Source of the DNA: Margaritifera margaritifera
Lineage: Eukaryota > Mollusca > Bivalvia > Unionida > Margaritiferidae
Length of the DNA: 64,000 nt
NCBI GenBank assembly: GCA_029931535.1
Contig: JAQPZY010001638.1
Location: forward strand, 5,146,001 to 5,210,000
Reading direction: 5' to 3'
Shown: in pieces, positions 1 through 14,400 of the stretch
Position numbering within the stretch: the first letter of the stretch is position 1
How the letters are laid out: every line of letters starts with the position of its first letter
Position numbers and translations under genes: made by a program
Notes under the pieces: model-generated
What the model saw: the letters and a program-made list of their open reading frames with translations, nothing else
Databases searched by the model: none
What the model was told of the DNA's origin: nothing

Positions 1-1145
1 TATTTGTTATAGAATTTTCCTTTTTTATATAGAATTTTCCTTTTTAATGGTCAGATATTGAGAAAATCTTCATGAAGTTAACTTTCCATGCCTTTTGTAG
101 AACAATATTTGTAATTTAAAATTGCAATTCTCCAGCATAGCTGCAATAAATGAATTCCTGTTATTTAATGCTAAAATTAGTGAAGCATTCCAGATTGTCT
201 AAAATTACAGACTGCATTGATTTAGACTTGATTTGCTGTAACTTGTGTGTGCGGCATCATTACAAATCTAGCTGTCAATCAATTGCAATGCGTATCAAGT
301 GAAAATAACATATTTTCATACAGTCACAAATTGCAGTCAAAAACTGAAGAAGAGCAAATGTTTCCCTTTTTGTCAATTTCTTGAAGAAGATAAGCAAAAT
401 AAAATTAGGATCAAACAATTTAGTTGAGTCCAACTGCAAGGTATCATTAAAAGCCTTGAGAGCACTGCTCATTTTAAAAAAAATTCCAAAGCATATCACA
501 TGCTATCAAATTATTGCATAATCCTTCTACAAGTTGAAAAACGATTTAGAATCAGATTTAGTCAGTAACAGCCAACTTACTTAAGATGACATCGGGTCAG
601 AATGGAAAGAGAGAGAAAGAAATTGTAAAGTAAGATCATATGGAAATTATAATTGAAAGTACAAAATTGTTTTTTCATTTTAAATTTTGCTTTACCAATT
701 TATGAAGAAATGAAGGAGGCAAACATCAAGCAGAAATATTATTCTCACAATCGAGTGACATTTAAAGGGAGTTTTACCCAACTACACTCTCAATAAATGC
801 AGTTTATTCTCAAACAGATATATTTCTCAATAAATGTTTTTACTAAATTAGGTATTTAAAATGTATGCACTTTTTTTCTCTTTGTGACTTTTATGGTATC
901 AATGTTGGAAAGTATATCCTGAAAAAGCTCAGACTGCACTAATGCATTTGAATGCCTGCTCCAACTTTAGTGAGGGTAACAGTTGCAATTTTAACGTAAA
1001 CTACCGGTATGTAATGGAATTTTATAAGAACAATTAATATAGGGTTTCACGGATGGAAGATTCAAAATTAAGTATAAACACAAACCTCCATATTTCACCT
1101 TTGAACAATGATTGAAAATGCTGCACTGGCTATACATCCGTGCTC
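1..1145. other. Intronic or intergenic DNA, nothing recognised
   Basis: AT-rich sequence with only short open frames. I looked on the minus strand for the missing end of the sacsin HEPN domain and found no convincing match. It probably lies in the intron that follows the giant sacsin exon. Confidence 0.5.
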
Positions 1146-1253
1146 ACTCTGTGGAGGAGCTCTGGTAGCTGTGATTAACATACCGGACTTGTGACCAGAA
1201 GGGTGCGGGTTCATGTCATACTATTAGATCAGCCTGGGTCAGCCATCATGGTA
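1146..1253 (+). repeat. tRNA-derived SINE, 5' part (interrupted)
   Basis: The stretch reads like a degenerate tRNA-type head: an A-box-like tract (ggtagctgtgattaa) followed by a B-box-like ggttcatgtc. The SINE body continues after 4305 (ctctgggcaaggcactttac...), so a 3-kb element has split it. Removing that element places 'gccatcatgg' next to 'ctctgggcaaggcac', which is the order usual for mollusc tRNA SINEs. Confidence 0.6.
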
Positions 1254-2380
1254 CAATTCAGCTCACAAGTTTTCGTTTTTCCATGCATTGCAGTGTGACA
1301 GTTAATCCTATCCACACTTAAGCTCTGTGGTGCAAGTGTAAGTGCCTAGCAAAACACCACCACGACTAGGCTGGCATGTGTTGTGCGTCTCCACCATTGA
1401 GAGGGCTGGTAGACATTACTGATTGACATTTGAATAGCCATGGAAAGACTGAGACACCAGAATGATTTACATCAGATACCAAATGAAGAACCAATCATCT
1501 TTATGTCAATTATATATCTGGACAATAAGAAAGTCATTTCAGAAGAATCTGGTATATTCAGTACATGTGTGTTTAGAAAAGGTTGGTCTACTTCTATGCA
1601 CAATTTCTATTTGCAGTTATTGCCGATGTAACAAATTTATGTGCATTCCTAACTCAGTTTAAACTATGTAGCCTAACAATTTTTCATCATAATTAATGGA
1701 AAGTAGATATCACTGACACTTCTAGGAAATGTATGCTTTTACTTTATTCAAAGAAATTGGAACTAACAATTATACGCACTGACCTGATGAGAGGCACATC
1801 TTATGGTTTCTTCTGAATGGCATAAAGTTATCCCATTGTTATAAAGAAAAAGTAATCTGACAAGATATGGACAATTCCAAATGGCAACCACTGCTATTTA
1901 AAATAAAGGAAAGAGCAGAAAACACAGAATTTATACTGAAATACAAACCATGTGCTTGTCCTTACAAGGGTAATAGCAGTACATAATGTAAACAACAGCG
2001 CATGTTCACGAGGTTGTGTAATCCACAACTTGGAGCAAACTAGATTCTGATGCAATTGGGCCTACTGCATGTGTATTGTAACTGGGACTTGACTTCAGTG
2101 GATGTTCTACAGAAATCAAGGCAGTTGCCATTGTGAACACTATTACAAAATACTGACAAGAATTAGCATCAAAAGAGGATGTTAGTGTCAGATCCTGACT
2201 TGGGAATGTGTAATTTATATTACACAAAACCATCTGACTTGGAGCACTGAATTTAATAGCCCCAATTAGAGCCCAGCAATTAACAGTGTAAGTTTTATAA
2301 TTGTTTGTAATTAAACTGAATTAAATTTACTGCAGAAATGAATAAATTATGTGGGAAAATTTTCATGATTCTGAGACTAA

Positions 2381-2403
2381 TCTCTCTCTCTCTCTCTCTC
2401 TCT
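2381..2403. repeat. (TC)n microsatellite
   Basis: A simple TC run of about 23 bp inside the TA-target element copy 1. Confidence 0.95.
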
Positions 2404-2612
2404 GTAATAATCAAGTTGCAATCTCAGATATTTAGAGCTTTTATTTTCCAACAAAGAAGGAGAAACACCTCACACCATGAATTATAGCTTGCTTGCTTGC
2501 ATTTTCTTGTTTTGGTATGATATGTTCCAGACAACCAGATAGACCTCAGTATCCAAAATCAAAATCTCTCTATTTAATGTTAAGTCAATATCGGCTTTAT
2601 TTAGTGTACTTA

Positions 2613-2712
2613 ATTGTCAGAGGGGGTGGGAGTGGAGGTGCCAGGACCACTCCAACCCTGCCTTGAATTCATGTGTTGCTGTGCCATAAAACACCAAACC
2701 AAACCAAACATA
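2613..2712 (+). repeat. SINE 3' tail fragment
   Basis: The stretch ends in 'gtgccataaaacaccaaacc' plus further caaac units. This matches the tail of the SINE at 4306-4390 and is typical of mollusc tRNA SINEs. Only the tail half is clear. It lies within the TA-target element and so inserted after it. Confidence 0.55.
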
Positions 2713-2944
2713 ATGTCAAATCATGTGTACTTTTTGATTCTGCAAATGAAAAAAATAATAAAAACCTTACAGATCAATATCCAGAATTGTTTTATGTACC
2801 TTTTATCAAAAATTTAAGTGAAAATAGGCAGCCAAATAGTCATCTGTCTTTGACAATTCTGCATACAGGTCTCTCTCTGTGTCTCTCTCTTACAAAGGAA
2901 TCTGAGAATTCGGTAATCATATTTTCAGTTAATTTTTTGCTGAC

Positions 2945-3765
2945 AATGAAAATCAATAGTTTTTAATATTCTATTTTTGCAATGTCGAGACTGTATGCAT
3001 CTGCTCAATTAGACCCCAACTTTAATCCTTTTCTTTTTTTAATAGTTCCCTCCTTCTCTCTGTTATTCTCAGTTTAATTTTACATCTTTTCTGAATCATG
3101 ATTAATTTAAATAATGAAAGTCACCTTAAGCTGTAACTTGGTATCCTGCAGCACATTTTTCAATGACTGCTCACAACCTACTCTCCTTTCATGCTATGAA
3201 TTAACTGAACCTAGAGTTCATTTTTATAAAAAAAAAATATCAGTGTAAATATATCAATATACATGTAGCTAAGAACATCTTTGCCAACAATGGTACTTTA
3301 ATTTCAATATGTCGGCTTCAGACAGACATGCTTGTGAAGAGAACCAGGTTTTATCAAGATATGCTTATGAAGGGAATCATTAATACTAACATAATTTGAT
3401 CACACATTTAAAAAAAAATTGTGGCTGCATATGAACCTTCTTCATACAATATACAGTACAGGTGTTGTTTATAGAGTTTTTTTTTTTTTGGGGGGGGACA
3501 AAATTTATACACTGTATTGGCATTTAGTTGAAAATGAAAACGCTAGTTCTTGATATTCTATTTTACATGAAGTTGAGACAGTGCGGACATACTTATTTAG
3601 CTCCCAATCTTTAATCCTTTTTTTTTCTTCAATATTCATTCCATTCTTTTCTGTAACTTAGCATCCTACAGCTCAGTTTTCATCAACTGCTCACAACCTA
3701 CCCCCCCCCCCCCCATATGCAATGAATACATTAATTACCAAAATACTCATTATACAGTTACCTAA
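2945..3765. repeat. Diverged direct duplication (2945-3230 and 3530-3765)
   Basis: Two blocks about 590 bp apart share an ordered series of matches: 'aatattctattt...', 'gtcgagac/gttgagac', 'ctttaatccttttt...' and 'actgctcacaacctac'. They look like an old tandem duplication inside the TA-target element. The second copy carries a poly-C run at 3702-3714. Confidence 0.5.
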
Positions 3766-4305
3766 ACTTTCATTGGGATTCTGTTGTTTTACATTTTTTC
3801 ATATGACTAGTAAGCTTTGGTTGTGCCAGCTTTTGCATGTAAGCATTTCAATGACTTTTATTCTAACTATATCACATTTTAACAATGAAAGAACTGCATT
3901 TAATATTCTTTGTTATTTGAGGATAAGGAAATTCTCTATGGTTCCAATAACATAGGATTTAAAAATAAAATAAAATTAAGATGCTTCATGCAATATATAG
4001 TATTGATAAAGTTTGCATGTCATTGGCATTATGTTAATGTTATCTAAAAGTTGATTTGGAAAAACAAAAAAAGCATGTTCATTAATTTATAAAGGCAACA
4101 ACAAAGATAATTCAGTTCTATACCAGGCTCTCTCTCTCAATGAAACTCTTTAGCGCATGCCACTCTGTGAGAAAGCATGGTGTGCAGAGCTATTCTCCAT
4201 GTGAAGCAGTGGTGGGACTATCAGAATGCACGGAGGGACTTTTTCTTAACCTCTTCTTCCCCACCGCAATGAGTGGAGAAACAAAAAATCACATGAGCTG
4301 TATTG

Positions 4306-4390
4306 TCTCTGGGCAAGGCACTTTACTCTGATTGCCTCAGCACTAAGTAACCTTGATCTGTTGCTGTTCCATAAAACCAAACCAAATAAA
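4306..4390 (+). repeat. tRNA-derived SINE, 3' part
   Basis: This is the continuation of the SINE begun at 1146. It has the conserved 'gggcaaggcactttactctg' core, then a 'ttccataaaaccaaaccaaa' tail. It was separated from its head by the 3-kb TIR element. Confidence 0.65.
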
Positions 4391-5402
4391 TAATTTCGTG
4401 GAAAATATGCAAGCAGTTTTAAAATTGTAAACTTTTGCAGTATATTTCATACAGTGATTGAGGTACATGTATATTTGCTGTCATAAAATTTAAAATGCCA
4501 CAGTAAAATCTGTAATATCTGAACACTGATAAATTTCAGAGCACTGAAATTATCTATCTTTAAGTTTTTAAAATTCAAGCAGTTTTTATGTTGTGCCCTC
4601 CCTTCTTATCCTCCAGTTCACTTAGAACACTTAGAACCTGCAATGGATTTGTTTTTGCCAAAAATGTTTGGAAATTCAGATTTGTATTTTACTGAATACA
4701 CTGTGTACTGTTGTTCTTTTAGCACATCCCAATAATAACTCATCTTTAATATATGCACTAATAAGCATAAATGCAAATTTAATTATTAGCTCACCCATAT
4801 TTATTATGTTAACAATGTACACTTAGGAAAACCTGGCTCTAAAAAAATGGTTTTCTGTCTGTTTCAGGCCATATGGTCCAATATATATTTTGTTTTAAAT
4901 TTTCTGATATTTGCAACACTAGTCCTTTGTGAATAATTGCCAAATTTGTGATCTAAATCATGACTGGTTTTCCAAAGGTTCATGATTCATAGTTTATAGT
5001 ACAGCAATGATCATAAATTGGCATACACTGTTTCAGTACAAACAAGTTTTTCAATAAAAATCAATGATTCACACTTAAATATGTTGGTATTAAGCTAAGT
5101 GCAATTCTCTAATGATAAGACAATCTATCACTTTTACAAAAATATAAGAAATGTTTAAAAATGTTGAAACAATTTTTCTGATATTTACCAACTACACCTA
5201 CTTTAAGAAAAAAAAAAAAAAAAAATTTTACGGACCACTTATCATATGAGAAGTAATGCATGTTTCCTGAGTAGTGCAGACTAATGGTGTATTGCATGTT
5301 TTATCTGCAACAAAAATGTGTTAATTTCAGATATAATCAAATATATATTTTTCTGCAACTAAGTGATAACATGATTCCTATATTCAGCTGTATGTAACTT
5401 AC
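4391..5402. other. Intron sequence 3' of the giant sacsin exon
   Basis: AT-rich, with no gene or recognised repeat. It begins (on the minus strand) with the splice donor gtaagt at 5402-5397 that follows the giant exon. The exon frame would run on for about 21 more codons into this intron before a stop at about 5337, but the consensus donor makes that read-through unlikely. Confidence 0.6.
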
Positions 5403-8400
5403 CTGATGACACTGATAGCAGACCCAGTTGTGTAGTCTATGATCTTCTGCAGAGCCAAGAGTTGTTTCAGCTGCTATAAAATCCAATCTTGCTTGTTTCT
5501 GCCATCGCTGTGCTTCCTGTGGTTGAGGTGATGGTTCAGCAGAGAAATTTGGACACGAGAAGTCTCCATCACTGTAGGATTCATACTGATGTCTGTGTTC
5601 CCTGGCTCTCCTTCCCATGAAATTAAAGAATGAGCTCCACCTACTGTCACTTTGCCATGATGTTTGCTTTGAATGACTTCTTCCTCTTGAACTCTTTGAT
5701 GACCCACTTCCTGTTTTTGTGGAAGCATCATCATCACTGTCATCATCATCACCATCACTATCCTCAAACTGCTTCTTTTCAAATTTGTTGATTACATATT
5801 GAATGTATTGGAATACTTTTGTGCAAAATTTTTCATTCCCTCGATTTTTGTCTGGATGCCACTTTAAATAGAGGCGCTTTATAATCTGCTTTTTTTCCGC
5901 CTCATCTTTGGTCCATGCCTCCTTTAGCATTTTCCTTATGTTGTGTTTTACTTCTTTCAACTGACTGGATGGCTCAGGTTTGGATGACTCGGGTTTGGAT
6001 GGAGATGTCTTTATTACAACACTCTGACTGTCAACTTCCCTTCGTATAAATCTGTACAAAAAAATTGCCATAACTGTCTTAGTCTCACTCCCAAGGTCAA
6101 TTTCATACTTCAAATCTATTTCTGAAGAAGGCATGTTGGTATTGACCTTTTCTAGCACCTTGGCAAAAACAAACACTGGACTTCCACTTTCCCATTTATC
6201 CTCAATTTCATAAGCCACAATTTCTCCAATGTCCAACAGGACAAAGGCATTGTCTAGCATTGCATGGAACTTCTCTGGAACATAAGCTCCTAACTGTGGA
6301 ATGGCATCCATTTTCTGAAAACTGAACTTGTCTGATATTTCATAGTTGCATATTTCAGCTTCATCAAGAAGTTCTGCAATTCTCTCTGGGGCAGTGACAC
6401 ACTTTGCAACAGTTATCAAGTAGTAAAACTTGTCCTGTAATAACTTATCCGTACAGCTGTTCAAAATGTCACTAATTTGTGGCTGCAACTTTTTAAATAT
6501 ACGTTGACACTGTAAAGAACTTTGATTTGTATAATACAACTTTGTTCTTTTTTCTTCTGTTTCTCTGTCAATCCATGATGCCTCTCTGTTCCCAGTGACT
6601 TTATCATTCTTGAAGTACAAACATGTGCAAATAACTCTGACTTGCTGCACCTTAACATTTGCCAGGTTTGATCTAACGATTCCCTCTTCCAGAATTTTAT
6701 TCTCATTCTGTATAAGTCTCATCAATCCTGTCAAAACCTCTTTAGAGGACAAGAATCTTTGCAACAGTCTTGATTCTTTGGTATCTATAGGAAAGAGGTC
6801 TGAATTTTCCAGGTCAAGTCTTTTACGTACAATATTTGAGAGAAATTCAGGTCTCCATTGCTTTGGAAATCTAGAGAAAGTTTCCTTCTCATTTTTCACC
6901 TCAAATCCTAGTTTCCTGAAACCACAGAAGAATGTTAAATTTTGACAAGCTTTAATTTTTGCCCTGTACACATTGTGATCTGATATTATCAGGTCTCTTG
7001 CATTCACCATGGACCCTTTTTCATTGGGCAAATAAAGGGAATCAATTGTGATCCTTACAGCTTCTTTACAGCTGGCCTCAAAGCAACATAGCAATCCTTT
7101 AACAGCATTTTTAACTGTGCTAATTTCATTTGGAAGTAGTTCCTTTATCCCACATTTTTCATGAATTAAATTCAACACTGAGGCATAATGATTTATGTTT
7201 GCCCTGTCTGCTGTTCCAAGATACCTGAAGAGGCCATAGAAGTGCCCATACTCTATAGGATACCTGAAAAGGTATGGTCTAATTTCTTCTCCTTCACGAA
7301 ATACTTGCTCAGCATGAACAAAACAGGGACCATTAGGAATAAGAAGTATTGACTTCCTGTGCAATCTATCTTTCAATACTTCCTTCTGCATGCCATGTGT
7401 CATGAGAAACTGGTAGATATCTATCATTATCGAGTCAATTTGTTTCAAATCATGATGCTTTCCATGTGACTGATCAAGCTGAAGAGCATCACATATATTT
7501 TCTATGTGTGTGATCACATCTTTCAACTGTGGTTCTGGGAGGATATTTAGTTGTTCCTGGATAGATAAAGATTTAGGAAATGCAAAATCTGTAGGAAATG
7601 CAAAATCTGGTAGGATCTGGCAACATGTCCAGGCTAAATTCACAAATTTTGAACTTATGGAATTTGAGAAGGCAATTGGACATGTTAAATTCTGATGTTG
7701 TTGGAAGATATTTCCAAGAAAACTGTCAACCTTAAAAGGTGGAATAAACTTGATGCATGATACTCTCCCCAAAACATTCTTCTGCATCAATTTCTGATGT
7801 GAAAATAAATGTTCACATAGAATCTGTGATTTTCTGGCAAGTTCATCTGGCAAACCTTTAGATTTCTGGTATTCTCTGGAAAGATCTTGTGCAAACATGC
7901 AGAATTGGTCAGCAGTTACTTCAGATACCATTCCCACAAGTTTCATGAAATTTTTCCAATCTCTATCCCTGAAAGGTGGTGGGGGAAATTCATAATCTTT
8001 GCACATTGCCTCAAATACATCAACAAAGGGACTGAAAAAATCACTTGCCTTTCTCCTTCCATCACCAACAGAAATGAAGTCACATATTTCTATCTTAAAT
8101 ATGACCTTTTTCTGTTCCTCTGTATAAGCTTGAGAAGGCCGTTTGAAAAGTACAGAATCTCTGATGTATTTCAAATGTGTTAGCTCATTTTTCTCAGGTA
8201 GAAGTCTAAACTGTGGGATAATGAAGTTGTAATAGAATTCCTCATGTGTTTGACAATCTATGCCTACCATCTTATAAAGTTTGGACAGTTTTTCAATCCT
8301 TTTCAGAAAGCAGACATTCTGATGTAACATCCATTCATTCAAGCCACCAACTGGAATGCTAGATGGTGCTATCACTACCTCTGAGTAATGTTCTAAACTT

Positions 8401-11400
8401 GTAACTTTTCCTGTGTGTGTAAGAAAAAGAGGGAGAGATTTCAGCAACATCATGTACTTAGTGTTGTGAGAAAACTCTTCCGTCTCCATTTGCTGACAAA
8501 AGTACTCCAAAATCACAGTGCATTCACTTTCAGCAAGATTTTTCTTTCTTAGAATACTTTTTTGGTAAAAGGATAAACCTTTTAAAACCTCTGCAGGCCT
8601 CGTTGTTTGTGAAACTAGTGTCTGTATTATTTTTACTTCCATGTTTAATTCCACTCTAAAAAGAGAGCTGCAAATTTTGGGTAGGGCTAATTTCTCAAAG
8701 ACTCTCCTTAGTTCTGGATTTTCTATAGTCTCAACATCAAATACTGTGTAGGACAAAGACAAAGGCACCAGGAAGAACTTTATGGAATCATTCTGCTGTA
8801 TAACTGCTGGTACAAGACACCAATCCTTGTGCTGCTCAAATTCTTTCTTCAAGAATGCTGACTCTGAAATATTTTCATTTTTTGACAGAACTTTTTCTTC
8901 AACTTGCTCCCTAATGAAATTCCAGAATCTAGATATCCATTGCTTATTGGGACGTTTCTCAGATGAAGGGATCCAATCAATGTGGTTTTGCCGTTTAAAG
9001 TCATTGGCTGATAATGTGCATTCAAGTATTTCCATGCACTGTAGAATGTCAAGTTTTTTAAATATTCCTATTTGCCAGATATCTATTGGACTACCAGACT
9101 GATTTTGAAATCTACTCAAGAAAAACTCAACAAGCTTTTTATGTAGAAACTTTTTTGCACATCTTGGGTGTAAGTCTGCAAACTGTGATAAGTAAATGGG
9201 GGTTTCCTTTGAGAAGACATGCAGGCTTTTGTCATTTGCAACTAGAAGGGGTAACCCATCCAATTCTTTGACGAAGCTCTCACTTCTGGCACTGAAATAT
9301 AGCAGACTCAATACTCGTGGCAGATCTTTCAAAGTGCTTTGACTAACATCCTCTCCAATACCTGCTATTGTGCAATCTCCATCACTACTGATATGAGATT
9401 TCAAGAATGTCATTGCAGCCTCAGGAGTCAAACGTGAAACATGAAGGCCAGAATCTATCATTGACTCATAGATCTCAATATTACTGTGAACTATCTTCAT
9501 GCCCAAGTCTTTGAGAACATTTGTTTCAAGCTTACGTTTTGGCAAAGCATTTCTTTCAATTGTCTGGCTCTGACTTCCAGGATACAAAATTCCCTTTGAT
9601 CCTGGAATATTTTCTATGTCAAAGTAGCTTGGACATTCTTGCCCTATAACTGTGACAGGTATCCAATTAATTAAAAGTTTCTTTTCTTTTTTCTGTACCA
9701 AAGGAAAGACATTTTCTTCATTTTGTACAATGTGTTTATAGAAACATTTTGTACACTCTTTCCAGTAGTCATCCTTTGAATTGGTGTATGATGGAAAAAC
9801 CTTAAAGTAAGAGGTCAGCTGACTTTCCATAATACTTTCTTGCACAACTTCATCTGGAAATAAATCCTTTTTCATGCACTTGATGAACCTAACATAGGCT
9901 GGACTCACTACATGCTGCAACAGCAATGAGTTCCATGCAGTTCTTACATCCATTTCATCACGCCAGAGGTTTCTCCTACCTTCATCATCCAAAGAAAAAT
10001 GCCCATTTACATGAACTGGTAACCCTGTATTGACTGGCAATGGGAGAAAACAGAAGGCCTTTCCTTCCACAGAGAGTTGATGGCAAGAATTTGTTGATAG
10101 TGATTGAAGTCCAGCTACTCCACCTATAGGCAAATACTTAACAGATCCTGTTTTCAAAGATTCAACAATATGTCTTGGAAAATGCTCACTGTTACCAAAT
10201 CCAATGTTTTGGAAGACATGCCATGTCTGTGACTTGCCTTTATTGTCTTTTATTTTTAGAATGTAGTCTGTTTCAAATCTGGAATATAAAGTGTCTGTTA
10301 CGTTAGAAGCATTTTGTTTGGCAGACTGAAAAAATGATGTGCGTCTCTCCATTTCCCTTTTTGATAGAAAAGCCTCAACTTTGTAGTCTATCTCAACTTT
10401 TCCATCCTTATTTACCTTTGAAAATACAATCTTTGTGACATTCTTGACAAAAAGTAATGCAGTAAATATTTCCTCCTTGAAACCTTCCAATAACTTATCC
10501 ACTTGTGTAGTTGATATTTCAGCTGCTGAAATTTTTGACACTTTAGCCATTTGTCCATTTCGCAAAGGGAATCGAAATAACGTGCCATTTTTACTTGAAA
10601 ATAATGCCTTTTCAAGATAACCCTCAAATACATCAGAGTAAGAACCTCGCATCTCCTCTAAGTCTATGTATTGCATTCCTGGATGTTCCTGTGTAGCGTC
10701 TGGTATGTACCGACACAGAGGATCAAAGAAACACAATGTTTCACCAGTTTCAATTTCTGAACCTTTTGTGAAAAATGAAGGAACATCTGTCAAGTGATAA
10801 ACTACATTAAATCCTACTCCATATTGGCCTGATTTGAATCTGTCATTCCCTTTGCTTCCAAGACCTAGTTTCTGGATTCCTTCCAAATCTGCTTGCGTAA
10901 GTGAGCTGTTATTGTACACAGACAGAGCTGGGCCTTGCAAAGGAGCAAAACATTTCTTAAAAATTTTGTTTGTTCTTAAATGACGATAGTCCTTGATGAA
11001 GTGCACTTCAGTTGCACCTGCATCATCTGCATTCTGAAGAAGTTCTTTTAAAATTCCAAAATCACAGGGGTATTTCTCTAATATCCGAATAAGGCGAGTC
11101 AGAAGATCTTCATGCTGACCAAATGCAATCTTCTTGCTACAATCATTCAATATTTTCTTCTTTTTTGTTACGATACCCAGTATTTTCCCTTCATTTTCTG
11201 ATATTTCAGGATGTACAAATCTGATTTGTTTCCTTGAAGTGATATCTCGATCATCAAAGCACAATTGTGACACTGGTGTTAACACTTTATTATTGTCAAC
11301 ACCAACAATGTTCAAGTCTGAAATAGTTTCAAATGTATCACCTAATTTTAATGACTCTGCCAGGCAGTGAAGAAGATTCAAAGCCAGTTTCAGCATTTGG

Positions 11401-14400
11401 TCTGAGAGTTTTTTATCTTTCCATTCTTCTTTCATGGAAGTCAAAACCTGACAAATATCAGCGGGAGGAAGAGTAGGCCTAACACCTACAGCTGAATAAA
11501 AATGTTTGTACAAGTCAAAATCTTGTACTCTGTAGAACTTTGGTTTGCAATCAAACAAATGACGTTTGTATGTAAAACGTGGTGCCACAAACCTGCCTTC
11601 AATAAATACAACTGAAGCACTTTGAAATTTTATCAGTCTTTCTTTTGCCCATTCTTCTCTTGAACATATTTTGTCAAAGTATGCATATATATATTTGCAA
11701 ATCCTTTTTGTATGGGCCAAAACTGTTGAATCTCCCTCTTGATCTTGTAGGGTTTTTGAAATTGTCAGAAGCTGTTTTTCTATTCCTGCAAATGAATACT
11801 CATTTTCACCAATTTCTTGCAAACCAAGTTTGAAGCAAATGTTTAATGTATCTGATTTTGTAACATCAACATTAAGTATGAATTCTGAACAGGAAATAAT
11901 TTCTTGACTATGATGACTTTTTGAGAACATCTGGTCTGCTCTGGCACAAGTACCTGACATTTTAAACTTTTTACTGCACATACCACCACCGTGCTTTGGC
12001 TCTTCCTCAGCTTTCCATTTAAAAGGCCATCCTGATGGCTTTGACATCACTGGTAAAAAAGCAATTTTGCTGATATTGGACAGTGTCTCTTTGTCCAATG
12101 ATTTCCTTCTGTTGAGCTTTTCAAGGTAACTCATCACAGCTATGTACCTTTCTAACGATTGCTGAGGGTGTGTGTTTGCTAAAGTTGAAACTGACCAACA
12201 TCTATCCTCAAGCAACTCTGAGGTTATATTTGATTTCATCATGCCCCAATCTACAAGCCCTGCCAAAACAGCTTCTTTCCTAAATTCTTTGACAGGAAAT
12301 CTCCTATCAACAATTGAGAACATATTAGCAATATCTTTTTCAGGATGAACCAGTTCCGTTGGCATTTTCAAATCACCATTTGGTTTTGTTGGTATGCAAG
12401 CTATATGACATGCTTCCTGATTTATATCATTATCTCTTTCACTGAGGATGTGAAGTGTCATTTTATTTCTCTCATTTTCTTTATCTTTCCAAAATGGTGA
12501 CTTTGCATTTGGAAAGAATATATCTTTGATGAACACTTTTCTTTCGATAGTTCTTCGTGTAATCTGCTTCATGTGACTTTCCTCAAGAAGATCACGGATT
12601 CTATTTGGGAGATTAATAACAACATCAGTTTTTGTCTTCTTGAATTCTGATAGTGTTTTCAATGCTATTTCGCAAATCATTTTGTTTGTAAGTGCCTTGT
12701 CCAGGAAAAGGCAATTTGAAAAAGCTGTCCACCCACCTTCACTTTTAAATAGTTCCCAGTTTTCAGTCACCAACTTTCTGTAAAAGTTCCTCTCCAAACA
12801 TGAGACTGATGAATGACATGGCCAGAGCTGAAAGCAATCATATTGCTTGGATATGTCAGCTGTCTCCCTCAGATACTTCAACAGATGTAAGTATGCATCA
12901 CATACCGCATCCCCCAAGAGAGCATCATTCCATTTGCTTTCAACAGTCACATTTTCATCCTGTGTGAACACTCGTAGCTGCTTTCTATCTGAAGTTACTG
13001 CAAATGTGGCATTGATATGGACAGGCAGTTTGGTCTCCAATGGCATAGGAAGAAAGCAAAAGAAATGGCTTTCTTTGTAAAAACCCAATGGGGACTTGTC
13101 CACTTTTTCTGGCATGATATGATTTGTTTCATCTTTATTAATCAGCAATGCAACAGCTCCAAGGGGTACAACATTTATTTTCATCATTCCCATTAACTTT
13201 AGGCACTCATTTCGTCCACTTGTCCATGAAATCAACCACTCAGTCTCCACATCACCTGCTCTTTGCTTCATTGCTTGCATCACATATGATGCCTCCTTTG
13301 TCACAGATGTTCTTATGGAAATCCTCTGTACTGTCTGTAATCGATTGGTACATAAATCTGTCCTGTTCATACAAAGGTCTGTCATTTTTTCAAGCACAGA
13401 CTTTCTTTCAGACAAGAAAGGATCTATCTGAACAAACTTTTTAATGGAATATAACAACTTCATCTTTGTTGGATCTGTTGATTCTTTAGGAAGATGAAAT
13501 AACTTTACATTAACAACATTTTGTGTGAACAATAATATGCTTCCTCCATATTCTATGAACTTTTTCAGCAGTTCAATACGATCCTCTTTCGAGTATGGAT
13601 GTGGTTTTATCTCACTCTTTTTGGTAGTTCTGAAAGGAAATCTAAATAAAGTACCTTTGTATGGAACTTGAGCATCTTTTCTCAGTGTGCATCCAAAGAC
13701 ACTTTGAAATGGTTTAAACTGATGATCCAGCAGCTTAAGAAGTTTACGATTTTTCTGAGAAGTTAGATTTATCCTCAACCCTGGCCTTGACCCTGGTAAT
13801 GCTTTTCCCAGGTGGGTCTTGTGAGGATCAAAGAAAACTATGTCATAACCTGTGATTAAACTTGGAACATCTGTTAGGTTGTACACAGAACAAAAACCTA
13901 AGCCAAACTTTCCTATCTTTGTTGTGTCATTTGCCTTTGTGGCTCCACTTAGTTTAGTGAGATTTTGCAGGTCTTCAGGGGAAAACTCAGCATTATTGTA
14001 AGCCCAAAGAGCTGGCCCTTGACATTCGGCCATCCCAACATCTAACAATTTTATCATGGCATCATGATTTTCTCGCTCATCATAAAGGAAATATACTTCA
14101 GTTGCATGGGCATCGTCTGCATTTTGTATGATTTCTTTTGGGACTGAAAATCCATCTGCATACCCCTCTTCCAGCAAGTTATGTATCCTTCTTGTCAACG
14201 ACTCTTCTTGTCCCCATTCTTCAAAGTCAAAGCCCTCAGCACTGGACAGCAGATTTTGTGTAAGGGATTTAATTCCAAGCTGATGGGCAGTTGTGACAGA
14301 CACATCTTTGTGGATGTGGTAAAGTCCCTCTTCCTCTCTGTATCCAGATTTCCAAAGCCAAGTTTGGTCAGAAGAGTATATGCACTTGGTCCCTGGTTGT

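Larger units (their letters stand above)
1254..4305. mobile_element. Non-autonomous TA-target TIR element, copy 1
   Basis: The left end starts caattcagctcac just after a TA, and the right end is the inverted form, ...catgagctgtattg. The terminal inverted repeats are about 50 bp and diverged. The first ~1.2 kb (to about 2470) and the last ~180 bp align, by eye and in the same orientation, with the element at 48905-52213, so this is a dispersed family. The copy sits inside a SINE. No transposase frame is seen. TA target preference and CA(G/A)T-type ends suggest a Tc1/mariner-like family, which is inference. The TA duplication at the right end has decayed. Confidence 0.65.

Noticed and set aside
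275..499. Minus-strand 74-aa frame as a possible last sacsin exon
   Set aside because: The sequence does not resemble the HEPN end, and there is no fitting phase-0 acceptor that I could identify.
2006..2233. Minus-strand 75-aa frame as a gene
   Set aside because: It lies in the part of the TA-target element that is repeated at 49.8-50.0 kb, where the frame is not kept.
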